DNA of 64,000 nt from Kribbella flavida DSM 17836 (GCF_000024345.1 NC_013729.1:6138001-6202000); one strand, 5' to 3'; shown: positions 41,013-49,711, numbered from the stretch's first letter. The notes: generated by a model from the letters alone, not told the origin. Numbers and translations: made by a program.

Positions 41013-41834
41013 TCACGTGCGGGAAGCTCCGTCCTGGATTCGGTAGCGGTACAAGCTCGTCGGGCGGGAGCTGAACTGGGAAAAGGGAAATGGCTCGGCG
41101 GACACCGCGGTGACGCCGGAGCCGAGGAAGGCGCGCACCACCGCACTTCCGGTCTGAGCATAGACCGCCAGCGGCTTGTGTTGCTGGCGGCAACGGTCAA
41201 CGAGAACGTCGAAACTGCCGTTGCTCAAGGTCATTCCGGTCGCCACCACCGCGTCGGCGGCATCCAGAACCTCCGTCATGTCGCGGGAAACCGGCAGTCC
41301 GGACGCCGTCTCCCGCAGGTTGAAATCGCACGGCAGACAGATGCCGCCGCGTTCGGTGATCGCGTCCACCAGCGGGTTCACCACGCCGATCAGCGCGACC
41401 TTCGTACCCTCGGCGACCTCGAGCAGCCCGGCGACGGCCGCGTCCCGGGCCCGCGCGCGGACGTCCGGCGTCCCGGCGGGCAGCACGATCTCCTCGGCGC
41501 CGGCGGCTTCGTGGTGCGGCTCGACCGAGGCCAGGTAGGCGTCCAGCGCGGCGATCCGAACTGGCAGCGGCGCCTCGGTCAACAGCTCCGAGACCGCCGT
41601 ACCAGAGGTGTCCGCGCAGTACGCCGGGTCGAGCTCGCCCTCCTCGAAGGCGCAGGCGCCGAAGACCTCACCGACGCGGAGCAGGACGTAGTAGTTCTTG
41701 TACGTCACGTCGGCGCCCGGCAGCCGGGTCGTGTTGTGCAGCCAGAACGCGCTGGTCACCGACAACGTCGAGGGCGCGGGACCCCGCTCGCCGGCGAGAA
41801 CTGATGCGGTCAGGGCGGTGACGGATTCAATCAT
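41013..41834 (-). CDS. DUF4213/DUF364 'putative heavy-metal chelation' protein
   Basis: A 273-residue protein. The N-terminal 100 residues fit DUF4213 (ALTASVLAGERG, FWLHNTTRLPG, YKNYYVLLRVG). The C-terminal half fits the Rossmann-like DUF364 (TKVALIGVVNPLVDAITERG, then DAADAVVATGMTLSNGSFDV). Pfam describes both as linked to heavy-metal chelation; biochemical activity is not established. The ATG has GGGAGG upstream and overlaps the PhyH gene by eight bases, so it belongs to the metal-linked operon. It may process or bind the metallophore. Confidence 0.7.
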   Translation of the reverse strand: MIESVTALTASVLAGERGPAPSTLSVTSAFWLHNTTRLPGADVTYKNYYVLLRVGEVFGACAFEEGELDPAYCADTSGTAVSELLTEAPLPVRIAALDAYLASVEPHHEAAGAEEIVLPAGTPDVRARARDAAVAGLLEVAEGTKVALIGVVNPLVDAITERGGICLPCDFNLRETASGLPVSRDMTEVLDAADAVVATGMTLSNGSFDVLVDRCRQQHKPLAVYAQTGSAVVRAFLGSGVTAVSAEPFPFSQFSSRPTSLYRYRIQDGASRT

Positions 41835-42618
41835 GGAGCCTCCCGGCCGAAATCTGCGCTGATGGCAGATCGGCCAGCCTGTCGGCGTCGTAGGTCAGGG
41901 CGGACAACTCCGGCCGGCCGGCCGGCTGGAAGCAGAACAGCAGCGAGCGGCGGTCGGTGGCGGTGCGGTTCGGCGCGGACCGGTGCACCATCAGCCCCGG
42001 GAACATCAGCACCGACCCGGCCGGCGCCTCGACCGTCACCGCGGCGGTCTCGTCGACCGCGCGCGGATCGACCAGCAGCCCGGTCGGATCCGCCGGATCG
42101 CGGGGCGCCGGGCCGGCCAGGTGGCTGCCCGGGATCAGCGTCATCGCGCCGTTGCCGACGGTGTTGTCGTCCAGCATCACGATCGCGGTCGCCACGTCGT
42201 ACGCCGCGTCGCCGGCGCAGCAGTACCAGAACGGGAAGTCCTGGTGCCAGGCGAACTCCGAGCCGACGCCGGCCCGCTTGAAGTTCAGCTTGGCCACGAA
42301 CGGCCCGACCTCGGCGACACCGAGCAGGGCGGCCATCGGCCCGGTCAGCCGCTCGTCGGTCCACAGCGCGTCCAGCACCGGGGACATCCCGGAGACCGGC
42401 GACAGCGACCGGACCGCCTTGCCCGGCGCGTCGGGCTCCCAGTGGATCGTGGTGCCGCCGATCTCCTCCAGCCGGTGACCGTCGGGCCAGACGGTGACCC
42501 GGGTCTCGCCCGCCTCGGCGGCCGCGACGACGTCCGCGTGCACCCGCTCGACCGCGTCCCGCAGCCGGGCGACCTCCGTTGCCGTGAACAACCGCGTCAG
42601 CACCTCGTACCCCGACAT
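41827..42618 (-). CDS. Phytanoyl-CoA dioxygenase-family (PhyH) Fe(II)/2OG oxygenase
   Basis: A 263-residue oxygenase with the facial triad: His125 and Asp127 in WHQDF, His212 in MVHRSAPNR, and the 2-oxoglutarate Arg218. PhyH members hydroxylate small molecules including amino acids in natural-product pathways. ATG at 42618 is used; a GTG at 42624 is possible and no strong ribosome-binding site is seen. It lies nine bases after the PLP enzyme and overlaps the DUF364 gene, so it is probably a tailoring enzyme of the same pathway. Confidence 0.8.
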   Translation of the reverse strand: MSGYEVLTRLFTATEVARLRDAVERVHADVVAAAEAGETRVTVWPDGHRLEEIGGTTIHWEPDAPGKAVRSLSPVSGMSPVLDALWTDERLTGPMAALLGVAEVGPFVAKLNFKRAGVGSEFAWHQDFPFWYCCAGDAAYDVATAIVMLDDNTVGNGAMTLIPGSHLAGPAPRDPADPTGLLVDPRAVDETAAVTVEAPAGSVLMFPGLMVHRSAPNRTATDRRSLLFCFQPAGRPELSALTYDADRLADLPSAQISAGRLHD

Positions 42619-42627
42619 GATCACAGG

Positions 42628-43689
42628 TTAGTGCGACGGAGTCGCAGATGGAAACTGCTCGCGCTGGGTCCGGACCGATGCCCGGCGGTGCCACGACATC
42701 GCCGACCACGGCACGGCGAGCTGGTCGAGCGAGTCGATCTCCCGCGGCCGCAGGCCGGCGATCGGCCGCGCCTCGGCATGCCGGGCAAAAGCCGACTCGA
42801 CGTACCGGGTGCCGGTGTCGGCGGCCAGGAAGACGTGCGTCCGCGCGCTGTCGCAGGTGTGTTCCCACAGCGCGGTCAGGTACGCCGCGCCGGCGGACAG
42901 CCCGGCGAACACCCCGGAGGTCCGGAGCAGGTCGACCGCGGCCGACATCGCGTAGTCGAACGACACCCAGTGCAGCCGGTCGTACAGCTCGTGCCGCACG
43001 TTGCGGAACTCGATCGAGCTGCCGATCCCGGCGATGATCATGTCCGGGTCCTGGGTGTGCCCGGCCCCGAAGGTGACGCTGCCGAACGGCTGCACGCCGA
43101 CCAGGTTCACGTCCCGGCCGCGGTCGCGCAGGTACTCCGCGATCGCGCCGGTCGAGGCCCCGGTCCCCACGCCACCGACCAGGCACAGCGGCCCGGCCGG
43201 GACCAGCTGCGCGACCAGGTCCGCCACCGCGCCGTAGCCGAGGTAGTGGATGTCGTCGTGGTACTGCTGCATCCAGTGGTACGTCGGGTTGTCGCGCAGG
43301 ATCTCGGCGATCCGGCGGACCCGGAGGTTCTGGTCGAGCTGCAGGTCGTTCGACGACGGGACCTGCTCGACGGTGGCACCGAGGATCTCCAGCTGGATCC
43401 GCAGTGTCCGGTCGACGGTGGTCGAGCCGACGATGTGGCACTTCATCCCGTACCGGTGGCAGGCCAGCGCGAGCGCGTGCGCGTAGATCCCGCTGGAGCT
43501 GTCGATCAACGTGTCGCCGGGCCGGACCGCGCCGGTCTCCAGCAGGTGCCGGACGGCGCCGAGCGCGGAGTACACCTTCATCGTCTCGAACCGCAGGCAG
43601 ATCAGGTCGTCGCCGACCCGGATCGGGTCCGGGTCCTTGATCGCCTCCGCCAGGTGGTCGTGCAGCCGGGGCGTGACAGGAATGCTCAC
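42628..43689 (-). CDS. PLP-dependent fold-type II enzyme (cysteine synthase / SbnA-like)
   Basis: A 353-residue enzyme of the tryptophan-synthase-beta/OASS superfamily. Lys38 in FETMKVYS is the likely Schiff-base Lys and VGGVGTGAST (about 171-180) the phosphate loop. The usual substrate loop SSGNxG reads SSSGIYA, so the carboxylate-binding Asn is replaced and the substrate probably differs from O-acetylserine. GTG start overlaps the ABC ATPase stop (GTGA). In zincophore and siderophore loci such enzymes make diaminopropionate-type C-N bonds; here that role is inferred. Confidence 0.75.
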   Translation of the reverse strand: MSIPVTPRLHDHLAEAIKDPDPIRVGDDLICLRFETMKVYSALGAVRHLLETGAVRPGDTLIDSSSGIYAHALALACHRYGMKCHIVGSTTVDRTLRIQLEILGATVEQVPSSNDLQLDQNLRVRRIAEILRDNPTYHWMQQYHDDIHYLGYGAVADLVAQLVPAGPLCLVGGVGTGASTGAIAEYLRDRGRDVNLVGVQPFGSVTFGAGHTQDPDMIIAGIGSSIEFRNVRHELYDRLHWVSFDYAMSAAVDLLRTSGVFAGLSAGAAYLTALWEHTCDSARTHVFLAADTGTRYVESAFARHAEARPIAGLRPREIDSLDQLAVPWSAMSWHRRASVRTQREQFPSATPSH

Positions 43690-45242
43690 TGCGGGTTGCT
43701 CCTCGTGTCGGCACTCAGGGTCAGCACGGGCGGAGGCGGTTCGTGCCCGACCCGGGCGGCCCTCACCAGCCGCCGGGCCACCTCGGTGGACGGGCGGGTC
43801 ATCACGGCGACCGGTGCGCCCCGCTCGGCGACCCGGCCGTGGTCGATCACCAGCACGTGGTCGGCAACGGCGGCGACCAGGCCGAGGTCGTGGCTGATCC
43901 ACACCAGAGCGGTGCCCTGCGTCGTGAGCTCCCTCAGCAGTTCGACGACCAAGGCGGTGCCGTGCTCGTCGAGTGCGGTGGTGATCTCGTCGCAGATCAA
44001 GACGTCGGGCTGGGCCAGCAAGGCGCGCGCCAGCGCGGCCCGTTGCAGCTCCCCGCCGGACAACTGGCTCGGTGGACGGGCCGCGACGAGAGCCGAGACA
44101 CCGAGCCGGGCCAGGGTGGCGACCGCCTCGGCCTCGGCTTGCTCGGCCGCCAGGTTGCGCAGGCGGCGGGCCGTCCGGGCGACCTGGTCGAGCACGGGCC
44201 GGCGTTCGTCGAAGGAGCCGCGGACCTCCTGCCAGACGTACTGGACCCGGCGGTTCTGCTCGGCCGACCGCTTGCGCAGTACGGGCAGGTCGCGGCCGTC
44301 GAGGGTGATCCGGCCGGTGTGCCGCTCGTGCAGTCCGGCCAGGCAGCGGGCGAGGGTCGTCTTGCCGCTGCCGGAGCGACCGACCACGCCCAGACAGCTT
44401 CCCGGCCGCACGCTGAGATCGACTTCGCGCAGGATCGGGTCACGGCCCCGGGGACGCACGGAGGCGGACAGGTTGGCCGCCTCCAGCAACGGCTCGGCCG
44501 ACTGCTTGGTCGCCGGTTCGATCGGGAGGTCGACGGGCTCCGGCAGAACCTCCGGACCACCGGAGGCGATCACCTGGCCCGCGTCCAGGACCACGACGTA
44601 CTGCGCGAGAGCGCGGACCAGGTCGAGGTCGTGGCTGAGCAGCAGGATGCCGAGACCTTCGGCGGCCAGCTCCAGCAGCTCGCCGACCAGTTGCAGCCGG
44701 GTGACGGAGTCGAGGCCGGTGCTCGGTTCGTCCAGGACGAGGACGCGGGGGCGGCAGGTCAGCGCCTGGGCCAGCGCGATCCGCTGCCGCTGGCCGCCGG
44801 AGAACTGGTGCGGAAAACGACGCAGGGTCGCGCGGTCGGAGGGCAGCTGCGCTGCCCGGAGCGCCTCGGTGACGACGTCTTCGCCGGGGTGGTGCAACTT
44901 CTCCAGCTCGTGCAGGCCCGCGCCGATCCGCCGGGCCGGGTTGAGCGCGCTGCCGGGATGCTGCGGCATGTAGGCGACCACTCGACCACGAACACCCGCG
45001 GCGGCGGACGTCGGCCCGTTGCTGTCGACAACGACCTCGCCGGCGACCTCGACCTGGCCGAACAGTCTCACCTGGTCGCCGTGCTCGCCGAGCAGCGCCA
45101 GCGCAGACGTGGTCTTGCCCGAACCCGACGCCCCGACCAGCGCGGTGACCTGCCCGGGCCACACCTCGAAGTCCACGCCGTCGACGATCACCGCTTTGCC
45201 GGCGTACGCGCTGAGCCGGGTCACCTGCACCAGCGGCTTCAT
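43686..45242 (-). CDS. Fused double ABC ATPase (Opp/Dpp/Nik DF-type)
   Basis: A 518-residue protein with two complete ABC domains, equal to DppD and DppF in one chain. Domain 1: GASGSGKTT, FSGGQRQR, VLVLDEPSTGLD, LLSHD. Domain 2: GRSGSGKTT, LSGGELQR, VLICDEITTALD, WISHD. Such ATPases drive import of peptides, nickel or metal-metallophore complexes. ATG overlaps the stop of the upstream permease (ATGA) and the PLP enzyme starts in its own stop. Confidence 0.9.
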   Translation of the reverse strand: MKPLVQVTRLSAYAGKAVIVDGVDFEVWPGQVTALVGASGSGKTTSALALLGEHGDQVRLFGQVEVAGEVVVDSNGPTSAAAGVRGRVVAYMPQHPGSALNPARRIGAGLHELEKLHHPGEDVVTEALRAAQLPSDRATLRRFPHQFSGGQRQRIALAQALTCRPRVLVLDEPSTGLDSVTRLQLVGELLELAAEGLGILLLSHDLDLVRALAQYVVVLDAGQVIASGGPEVLPEPVDLPIEPATKQSAEPLLEAANLSASVRPRGRDPILREVDLSVRPGSCLGVVGRSGSGKTTLARCLAGLHERHTGRITLDGRDLPVLRKRSAEQNRRVQYVWQEVRGSFDERRPVLDQVARTARRLRNLAAEQAEAEAVATLARLGVSALVAARPPSQLSGGELQRAALARALLAQPDVLICDEITTALDEHGTALVVELLRELTTQGTALVWISHDLGLVAAVADHVLVIDHGRVAERGAPVAVMTRPSTEVARRLVRAARVGHEPPPPVLTLSADTRSNPQ

Positions 45243-46057
45243 CGGGTCACCTCGGCCATCCGGCGGGTGCGGTGGACCAGGCGGTCGGCGAGCAGGTTGA
45301 AGCCGAGGGTGAAAGCGACCAGCATCAGCGCGGGCGCCAGCACTGCCCACGGCTGCAGCAGGAGGCCCTCGCGGTTGCGGGAGACGCTGACCGCCCAGTC
45401 CGGCGCGGTCGGGCTCAGGCCGAGGCCGAGGAAGTTGACGGACGCGACCAGGAACACCGCCAACGTGATGCGGGTGCCGATGTCGGCGGCGACCGGCCCG
45501 AGCACCGAGCGCCCGACGTAGCCCAGGTGGATGCCGATCCAGCTCTCCCGTTGCATCCGCAGCGCCTCGACCACGGGCCCGCTCGCGGCGTCCAGGGCGG
45601 CCGCCCGAACCAGCCGCGCCACCGTGGGCACGTTGACCGCGGCAACCGCCAGCGTGATCGCGAGCGCCGATGCCTGCCAGCCGACCGCGACGACGCTGAT
45701 CACCAGCAGCGACGGCAACGGCAGCAGCACGTCGAGCGGCCGGATCAGCAGCTCGTCGAGCCAGCGGTGCCGGGTGGACGCCGCGACCAGACCGATCAGC
45801 CCGCCGACCAGGTACGCGACGGCGACCGCGCCGAGCGCCATGCCGAGCGCCGTCCGGCCACCGGTGAGCAGCAGTTCGAGCACGTCGCGGCCGAGCCCGT
45901 CGCTGCCGAGCGGGTGCCCGGCGGCTCGCTCGTACGGCAGGCCGGGCTCGGCCTTTAGCTTCACGAACGGGCCGAAGATCGCCGCCAGCAAGGGGATCAC
46001 CACCAGCGTGGCCGACACCGCCAGCGGCGTACGGGCTCGCCAGCCGGGGCGGCTCAT
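45239..46057 (-). CDS. ABC permease, DppC/NikC/CntC-type
   Basis: A 272-residue binding-protein-dependent permease with six membrane helices. GSDGLGRDVLELLLTGGRTALGM is the family's characteristic periplasmic-to-helix segment (HxxGTDxxGRD variant) and the EAA loop begins EALRMQRESWIG. It overlaps the ends of both neighbours by four bases. Partner permease is the DppB-type gene just upstream. Confidence 0.9.
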   Translation of the reverse strand: MSRPGWRARTPLAVSATLVVIPLLAAIFGPFVKLKAEPGLPYERAAGHPLGSDGLGRDVLELLLTGGRTALGMALGAVAVAYLVGGLIGLVAASTRHRWLDELLIRPLDVLLPLPSLLVISVVAVGWQASALAITLAVAAVNVPTVARLVRAAALDAASGPVVEALRMQRESWIGIHLGYVGRSVLGPVAADIGTRITLAVFLVASVNFLGLGLSPTAPDWAVSVSRNREGLLLQPWAVLAPALMLVAFTLGFNLLADRLVHRTRRMAEVTR

Positions 46058-46992
46058 CGCAGCAGCTCCGTCCGGGGAACCAGCCGGTTGCAGACCAGGT
46101 CGGCGCCGAGGTTGATCACCAGCGCGGCCACCGCCAGCACCAGCGTGAGCCCCTGCACGACCGGCAGGTCTCGGGTCTCGACACCGTCGACCAGCGCCGT
46201 CGCGAAGCCCGGGATCGCGAAGATCGCCTCGACCACCAGGACGCCGCCGAGCAGCGTGTCGCCCGTCCTGGCCAGCTCCTGCACCCCCGGGACCGCGGCG
46301 TTCGGCAACACGTGCCGCAGCAGCAACCGCCACCTCGGCACCCCGAGCCGCCGAGCCTGTACGACGTACTCGGCGTGCAGGGCGTTGATCGTGCCGGCGC
46401 GGACCTGCCGGGAGAGCAGACACACGGTCCGGCCGAGCAGCACCGCCACGGGCAGGACCAGCAGCACCGGATTCGCCAGCAGATCACCGCCGACCCAGGT
46501 CGCGGGCAGCCAGCCGAGCTTCAGCGAGAACAGCGCGATCAGGACCACCGCGATGACGAAGTCCGGGATCGCGCTGAGCGCCAGCGTGACCGAGGTGACG
46601 GCCCGGTCCAGCCGGCCGTTCTCCCGGGTGCCCATCAAGATGCCGAGGGCAACCGCCAGCGGCACGACGACGGCCAGCGTGGCCAGCGTGAGTACCACCG
46701 TGGCGCCGACCGACGCCTTGACGATGTCGAGCACCGGACCGCCGCTGATCAAGGACGTGCCGAGGTCACCGCGCAGGACGTCGCCGAGCCAGTGGATGAA
46801 CCGCTCGACCGCCGGCTGGTCCAGCCCCAGCTGCTCGCGCAGCCGGGCGACCTGGTCAGGCGTCAGCGTCTCGGTGAACCGCATGTCGGCGGCGTCACCG
46901 GGCAGCAGGGAGGTCAGCACGAAGACCAGCACCGACAGCACAACGAGCTGCAGCACCGCCAGAGCGGCCCGTTGCGCTGCGTACGACCGCAT
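46054..46992 (-). CDS. ABC permease, DppB/NikB/CntB-type
   Basis: A 312-residue permease with the DppB plan: N-terminal helix (LAVLQLVVLSVLVFVLTSLL) then LPGDAADMRFTETLTPDQVA and LREQLGLDQPAVERFIHWLG, the conserved outer segment, followed by five helices and the EAA loop EYVVQARRLGVPRWRLLLRH. Its ATG follows the stop of the solute-binding gene with no gap. Confidence 0.92.
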   Translation of the reverse strand: MRSYAAQRAALAVLQLVVLSVLVFVLTSLLPGDAADMRFTETLTPDQVARLREQLGLDQPAVERFIHWLGDVLRGDLGTSLISGGPVLDIVKASVGATVVLTLATLAVVVPLAVALGILMGTRENGRLDRAVTSVTLALSAIPDFVIAVVLIALFSLKLGWLPATWVGGDLLANPVLLVLPVAVLLGRTVCLLSRQVRAGTINALHAEYVVQARRLGVPRWRLLLRHVLPNAAVPGVQELARTGDTLLGGVLVVEAIFAIPGFATALVDGVETRDLPVVQGLTLVLAVAALVINLGADLVCNRLVPRTELLR

Positions 46993-48534
46993 TCAGGCCA
47001 GCCACACCTTGTCGAAGCGGGCCGAGTCCAGTGTGTTCGGCGGGACCGCCTCGACGCCCTGCAGCTTGGCCGACACCGCGACCATGAAGTCCGGATGACC
47101 CCAGGCGAGAATGCCGCCCTCGTCCCGCAGCGACCGCTGCAGCTCGCCGTACTTCGCGGCGCGGGCGGTCTCGTCGGTGAGCACCTGGGCGGCCGCGAAG
47201 GCGGCGTCGAAGGCCGGGCGCCGCCAGTGCGTCACGTTGAACGGCGACTTCGACAGCAGCCGGTCGGTGATGTACTGCGGAATCGGCATCGCGCCGGAGC
47301 GATGGCTGCCGATCGCGCCCTTGGTGAGCAGGTCCTTGGCGTACGTCTGCGAGCTGCCGGTGGTGACCTTGAGCTTGAGCCCGGCCTCACCGGCCTGCTC
47401 GGCCAGCAGGGTCGCCGCCTCGACGAAACCGGCCGAGGCGTCGGAGGTGAAGATCTCCAGCTCCTTGTTCAGCACGCCGGCCTTCTTCAGCAACGCCTTC
47501 GCCTCGTCCAGGTCGCGCTCGCGCTGCGGCAGGTCGGCCGGGTAGTACTGGTAGCCCTTGCCGAACAGGTCGTTGCCGACCTCGCCGCGGCCGGCCAGCA
47601 CGACGTCGACCAGCCGCTGCCGGTCGGCCAGCAGCTTGAAGGCCATCCGCACGTCCGGGTTGTCGAACGGCGGCTGGTCGACCTTCATCACGAAGGCCTG
47701 GGTGGTGCTGCCCTTGGCCGCGACGATCTTCACCGTCCGGCCGGCCTCCGCGGTCCGGGCGAAGGTCGCGGTCATGTCGTTGGCGTACTCCGCCTGGCCG
47801 CCCTGCACCGCGTTGGCCCGCGCCTCGGCGTCGGCCGAGAGCAGGTGCAGCTCCTCGATCCGGGCGGCGCCGTCCCAGTAGTCGGCGTACCGCTTGGCGA
47901 CCATCGAGCGACCGGCCTCGAACGAGACGAACGTGAACGGCCCGGTGCCGACCGGCTTGGTCGGGTCCTTGAACCCGTCCCGGACGATCTGGGTGCCGAT
48001 GCCGGCCAGCAGGGCGGGGAACTCGGCGTTCGGCGCGGTCAGCGTCAGCTCGACCGTGCGCTTGTCGATCGCGCGGCAGCGGCGCAGGTCCACGGTGGCG
48101 AGCGAGGACTGCGCGACCCGCTCCGGCGCGGCGGGATCGGCCATCCGGGCCAGGCTGTACAGGACGTCCTCGGCGGTCAGCGTGTGCCCGTCGTGGAACG
48201 TCGCCTCTCGCAGAGTGAACCGCCAGGTCGCGGCCTGGGCGTCCGGCTCCCACTTCTCCGCCAGCCGCGGCACCGGCTTGAGGTCCGGCCCCAGCTCCAC
48301 CAGCTTCTCGTACATCGCCTTGTGCCGGGCGATGTCGACGAACAGGCTCTGCACGTGCGGATCGAGCACCTCTTTGGCACCGCCGCCGGCGTACACCGCG
48401 CGCAGCCGGCCGCCTTGCTGCGGCTGGGCGGCGGCCTGATCGGTCCCGCCCCCGCTGCCGCACCCGGTCATCGCGGCAAGTCCCAGTCCCCCGGCCAGCC
48501 CCAGGAACCCACGTCTGTTCAGCGCTTCGGACAT
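46993..48534 (-). CDS. Solute-binding lipoprotein, SBP family 5 (DppA/NikA/CntA-like)
   Basis: A 513-residue extracytoplasmic binding protein. The signal peptide has a twin Arg (NRRGFLGLAGG) and a lipobox ending MTGC, with lipid Cys25. The mature part follows the family 5 plan (EKWEPDAQAATWRFTLREAT, FHDGHTLTAEDVLYSL, PVGTGPFTFVSFE). ATG at 48534 has GGAAAC upstream. It is the first gene of the locus and is preceded by a promoter overlapped by a Zur-like box, so a Zn-complex ligand is proposed rather than a peptide. Confidence 0.88.
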   Translation of the reverse strand: MSEALNRRGFLGLAGGLGLAAMTGCGSGGGTDQAAAQPQQGGRLRAVYAGGGAKEVLDPHVQSLFVDIARHKAMYEKLVELGPDLKPVPRLAEKWEPDAQAATWRFTLREATFHDGHTLTAEDVLYSLARMADPAAPERVAQSSLATVDLRRCRAIDKRTVELTLTAPNAEFPALLAGIGTQIVRDGFKDPTKPVGTGPFTFVSFEAGRSMVAKRYADYWDGAARIEELHLLSADAEARANAVQGGQAEYANDMTATFARTAEAGRTVKIVAAKGSTTQAFVMKVDQPPFDNPDVRMAFKLLADRQRLVDVVLAGRGEVGNDLFGKGYQYYPADLPQRERDLDEAKALLKKAGVLNKELEIFTSDASAGFVEAATLLAEQAGEAGLKLKVTTGSSQTYAKDLLTKGAIGSHRSGAMPIPQYITDRLLSKSPFNVTHWRRPAFDAAFAAAQVLTDETARAAKYGELQRSLRDEGGILAWGHPDFMVAVSAKLQGVEAVPPNTLDSARFDKVWLA

Positions 48535-48586
48535 CCAGTTTCCTTCACGGTGCGATGGTCTCGGCGAGCTCCCCCCGCCGGCGTCG

Positions 48587-48615
48587 ATCCTGCCGTTAGT
48601 GAAAATCGTTGTCAA
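48587..48615 (-). promoter_or_regulatory. Promoter overlapped by a Zur-like box
   Basis: On the minus strand TTGACA (48615-48610) and CAGGAT (48592-48587) are separated by exactly 17 bases. The 15-mer TGAAAATCGTTGTCA at 48600-48614 (plus-strand reading) is a near-perfect palindrome fitting the actinobacterial Zur box TGAAAATnnTTTTCA form and covers most of the -35 hexamer and the spacer. Zinc-bound Zur would block this promoter. It lies 53-81 bases before the SBP start codon. Confidence 0.7.
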
Positions 48616-48735
48616 ATTCAGCGCGCATTCTGAACAGCCCTCATTCTTTCCGCCCCCGCCACCGCGCCGCTCTCCGTGACGGCGTGTCACCAGTCCCTAC
48701 CTCCGGGTACTGGCAGTCACCACCAGGTTTCGGCG

Positions 48736-49599
48736 TCAGCGCGGGGCGAAGCGGCGCAGTACCTCACGGATCTGTGCCACGTAATCGCCCATCGGCCCGA
48801 AGTGCGCGACGACACTGAGCAGCTCGCGCAGGTACAGCAGACCCATCCGCTCACGCCAGCCGGGCTCGGGCGGGCGGAGTTCGTGATAGGCGGCGAAGAA
48901 GCGCTCCGGCACACCGCCGGCGCAGAACATCATGCTCAGGTCGACCTCGGCCCAGGTCCAGCTGACGGCCGGATCGATGAAGGCGGGCTCGCCGTCGGCG
49001 GTCGCGATCAGGTTCGCGCGCCAGAGATCCCCGTGGGTGAGCACGGCCGGAGCAGCGGGCAGCAACTGGTCGAGCCGGTCACACAGACACTCCACCCGCT
49101 GGAGATCCCCGGCATCCAGGGCCCGGCGGGTGGCCGGCTCGCGCAGATAGCGCAGGATGCGACGCGTCGCGAAGAAGCGATGGCCGTCCTCGTCCCAGGC
49201 GTTCTCCTGCGGCAGTCGGCCGAGCCAGCCGTCATGGTCCCAGCCGTGACGCGGCGACGTGTGGCCGTGCAGCGCGGCCACCGCGCGACCGGCGGCCTCC
49301 CAGAACGCCGGCGTCGCCGGTACGACGGGGTTGAGCGCCTCGAGCGTCAGCGATCGCGGGCCGACGGCGATCACGGCCGGAGTCCGCAGGCCACCCCGAC
49401 CACGCAGCACCTCCAGGCCGGCTGCTTCTTCGGCGAAGAGGCCGGCATCCGGGGCGGCCGAGGACTTCACCACCGCGGTCGTACCGTCGGCGAAGGTGAC
49501 CTGCCAGGTGTTGTTCGCGAAGCCGCCGACCAGCGTGCGCACCGAACGCACAGCGACGCCCGGCGGGGCGAGGTCGTCGGTCCATCCGTCGATCACCAT
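48736..49599 (-). CDS. Fructosamine/ketosamine-3-kinase family protein
   Basis: A 287-residue kinase of the aminoglycoside-phosphotransferase-like fold. FANNTWQVTFADGTTAVVKS gives the N-lobe Lys, and AVLTHGDLWRANLIA then PAFIDPAVSWTWAEVDLSMM are the catalytic loop and DPA motif typical of fructosamine kinases. These remove Amadori adducts from proteins. ATG at 49599. It is upstream of the metal locus but separated from it by 200 bases that contain the Zur-like box, so it is a separate unit. Confidence 0.82.
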   Translation of the reverse strand: MVIDGWTDDLAPPGVAVRSVRTLVGGFANNTWQVTFADGTTAVVKSSAAPDAGLFAEEAAGLEVLRGRGGLRTPAVIAVGPRSLTLEALNPVVPATPAFWEAAGRAVAALHGHTSPRHGWDHDGWLGRLPQENAWDEDGHRFFATRRILRYLREPATRRALDAGDLQRVECLCDRLDQLLPAAPAVLTHGDLWRANLIATADGEPAFIDPAVSWTWAEVDLSMMFCAGGVPERFFAAYHELRPPEPGWRERMGLLYLRELLSVVAHFGPMGDYVAQIREVLRRFAPR

Positions 49600-49711
49600 C
49601 CGGTGAGCTTAAGCAGCACCCCGGAGTCCGGCCGGACTGCGGGACACCGCTCAGCGATCGAGGAGAACCGGCGACCTCGCGCCGCGCCGGGCGTCGGCGT
49701 ACCGGTGCGGG

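Noticed and set aside
40774..41193. N-terminal extension of the MFS protein to 41193
   Set aside because: The extension would cover the interspersed repeat and the end of the DUF364 gene and adds a Pro/Ser-rich non-membrane stretch; the ATG at 40773 starts directly before helix 1.
43686..48534. Simple dipeptide/oligopeptide uptake operon
   Set aside because: The transporter could import peptides, but the Zur-like box and the three co-transcribed biosynthesis-type enzymes make a metallophore role more likely; peptide uptake remains the main alternative.
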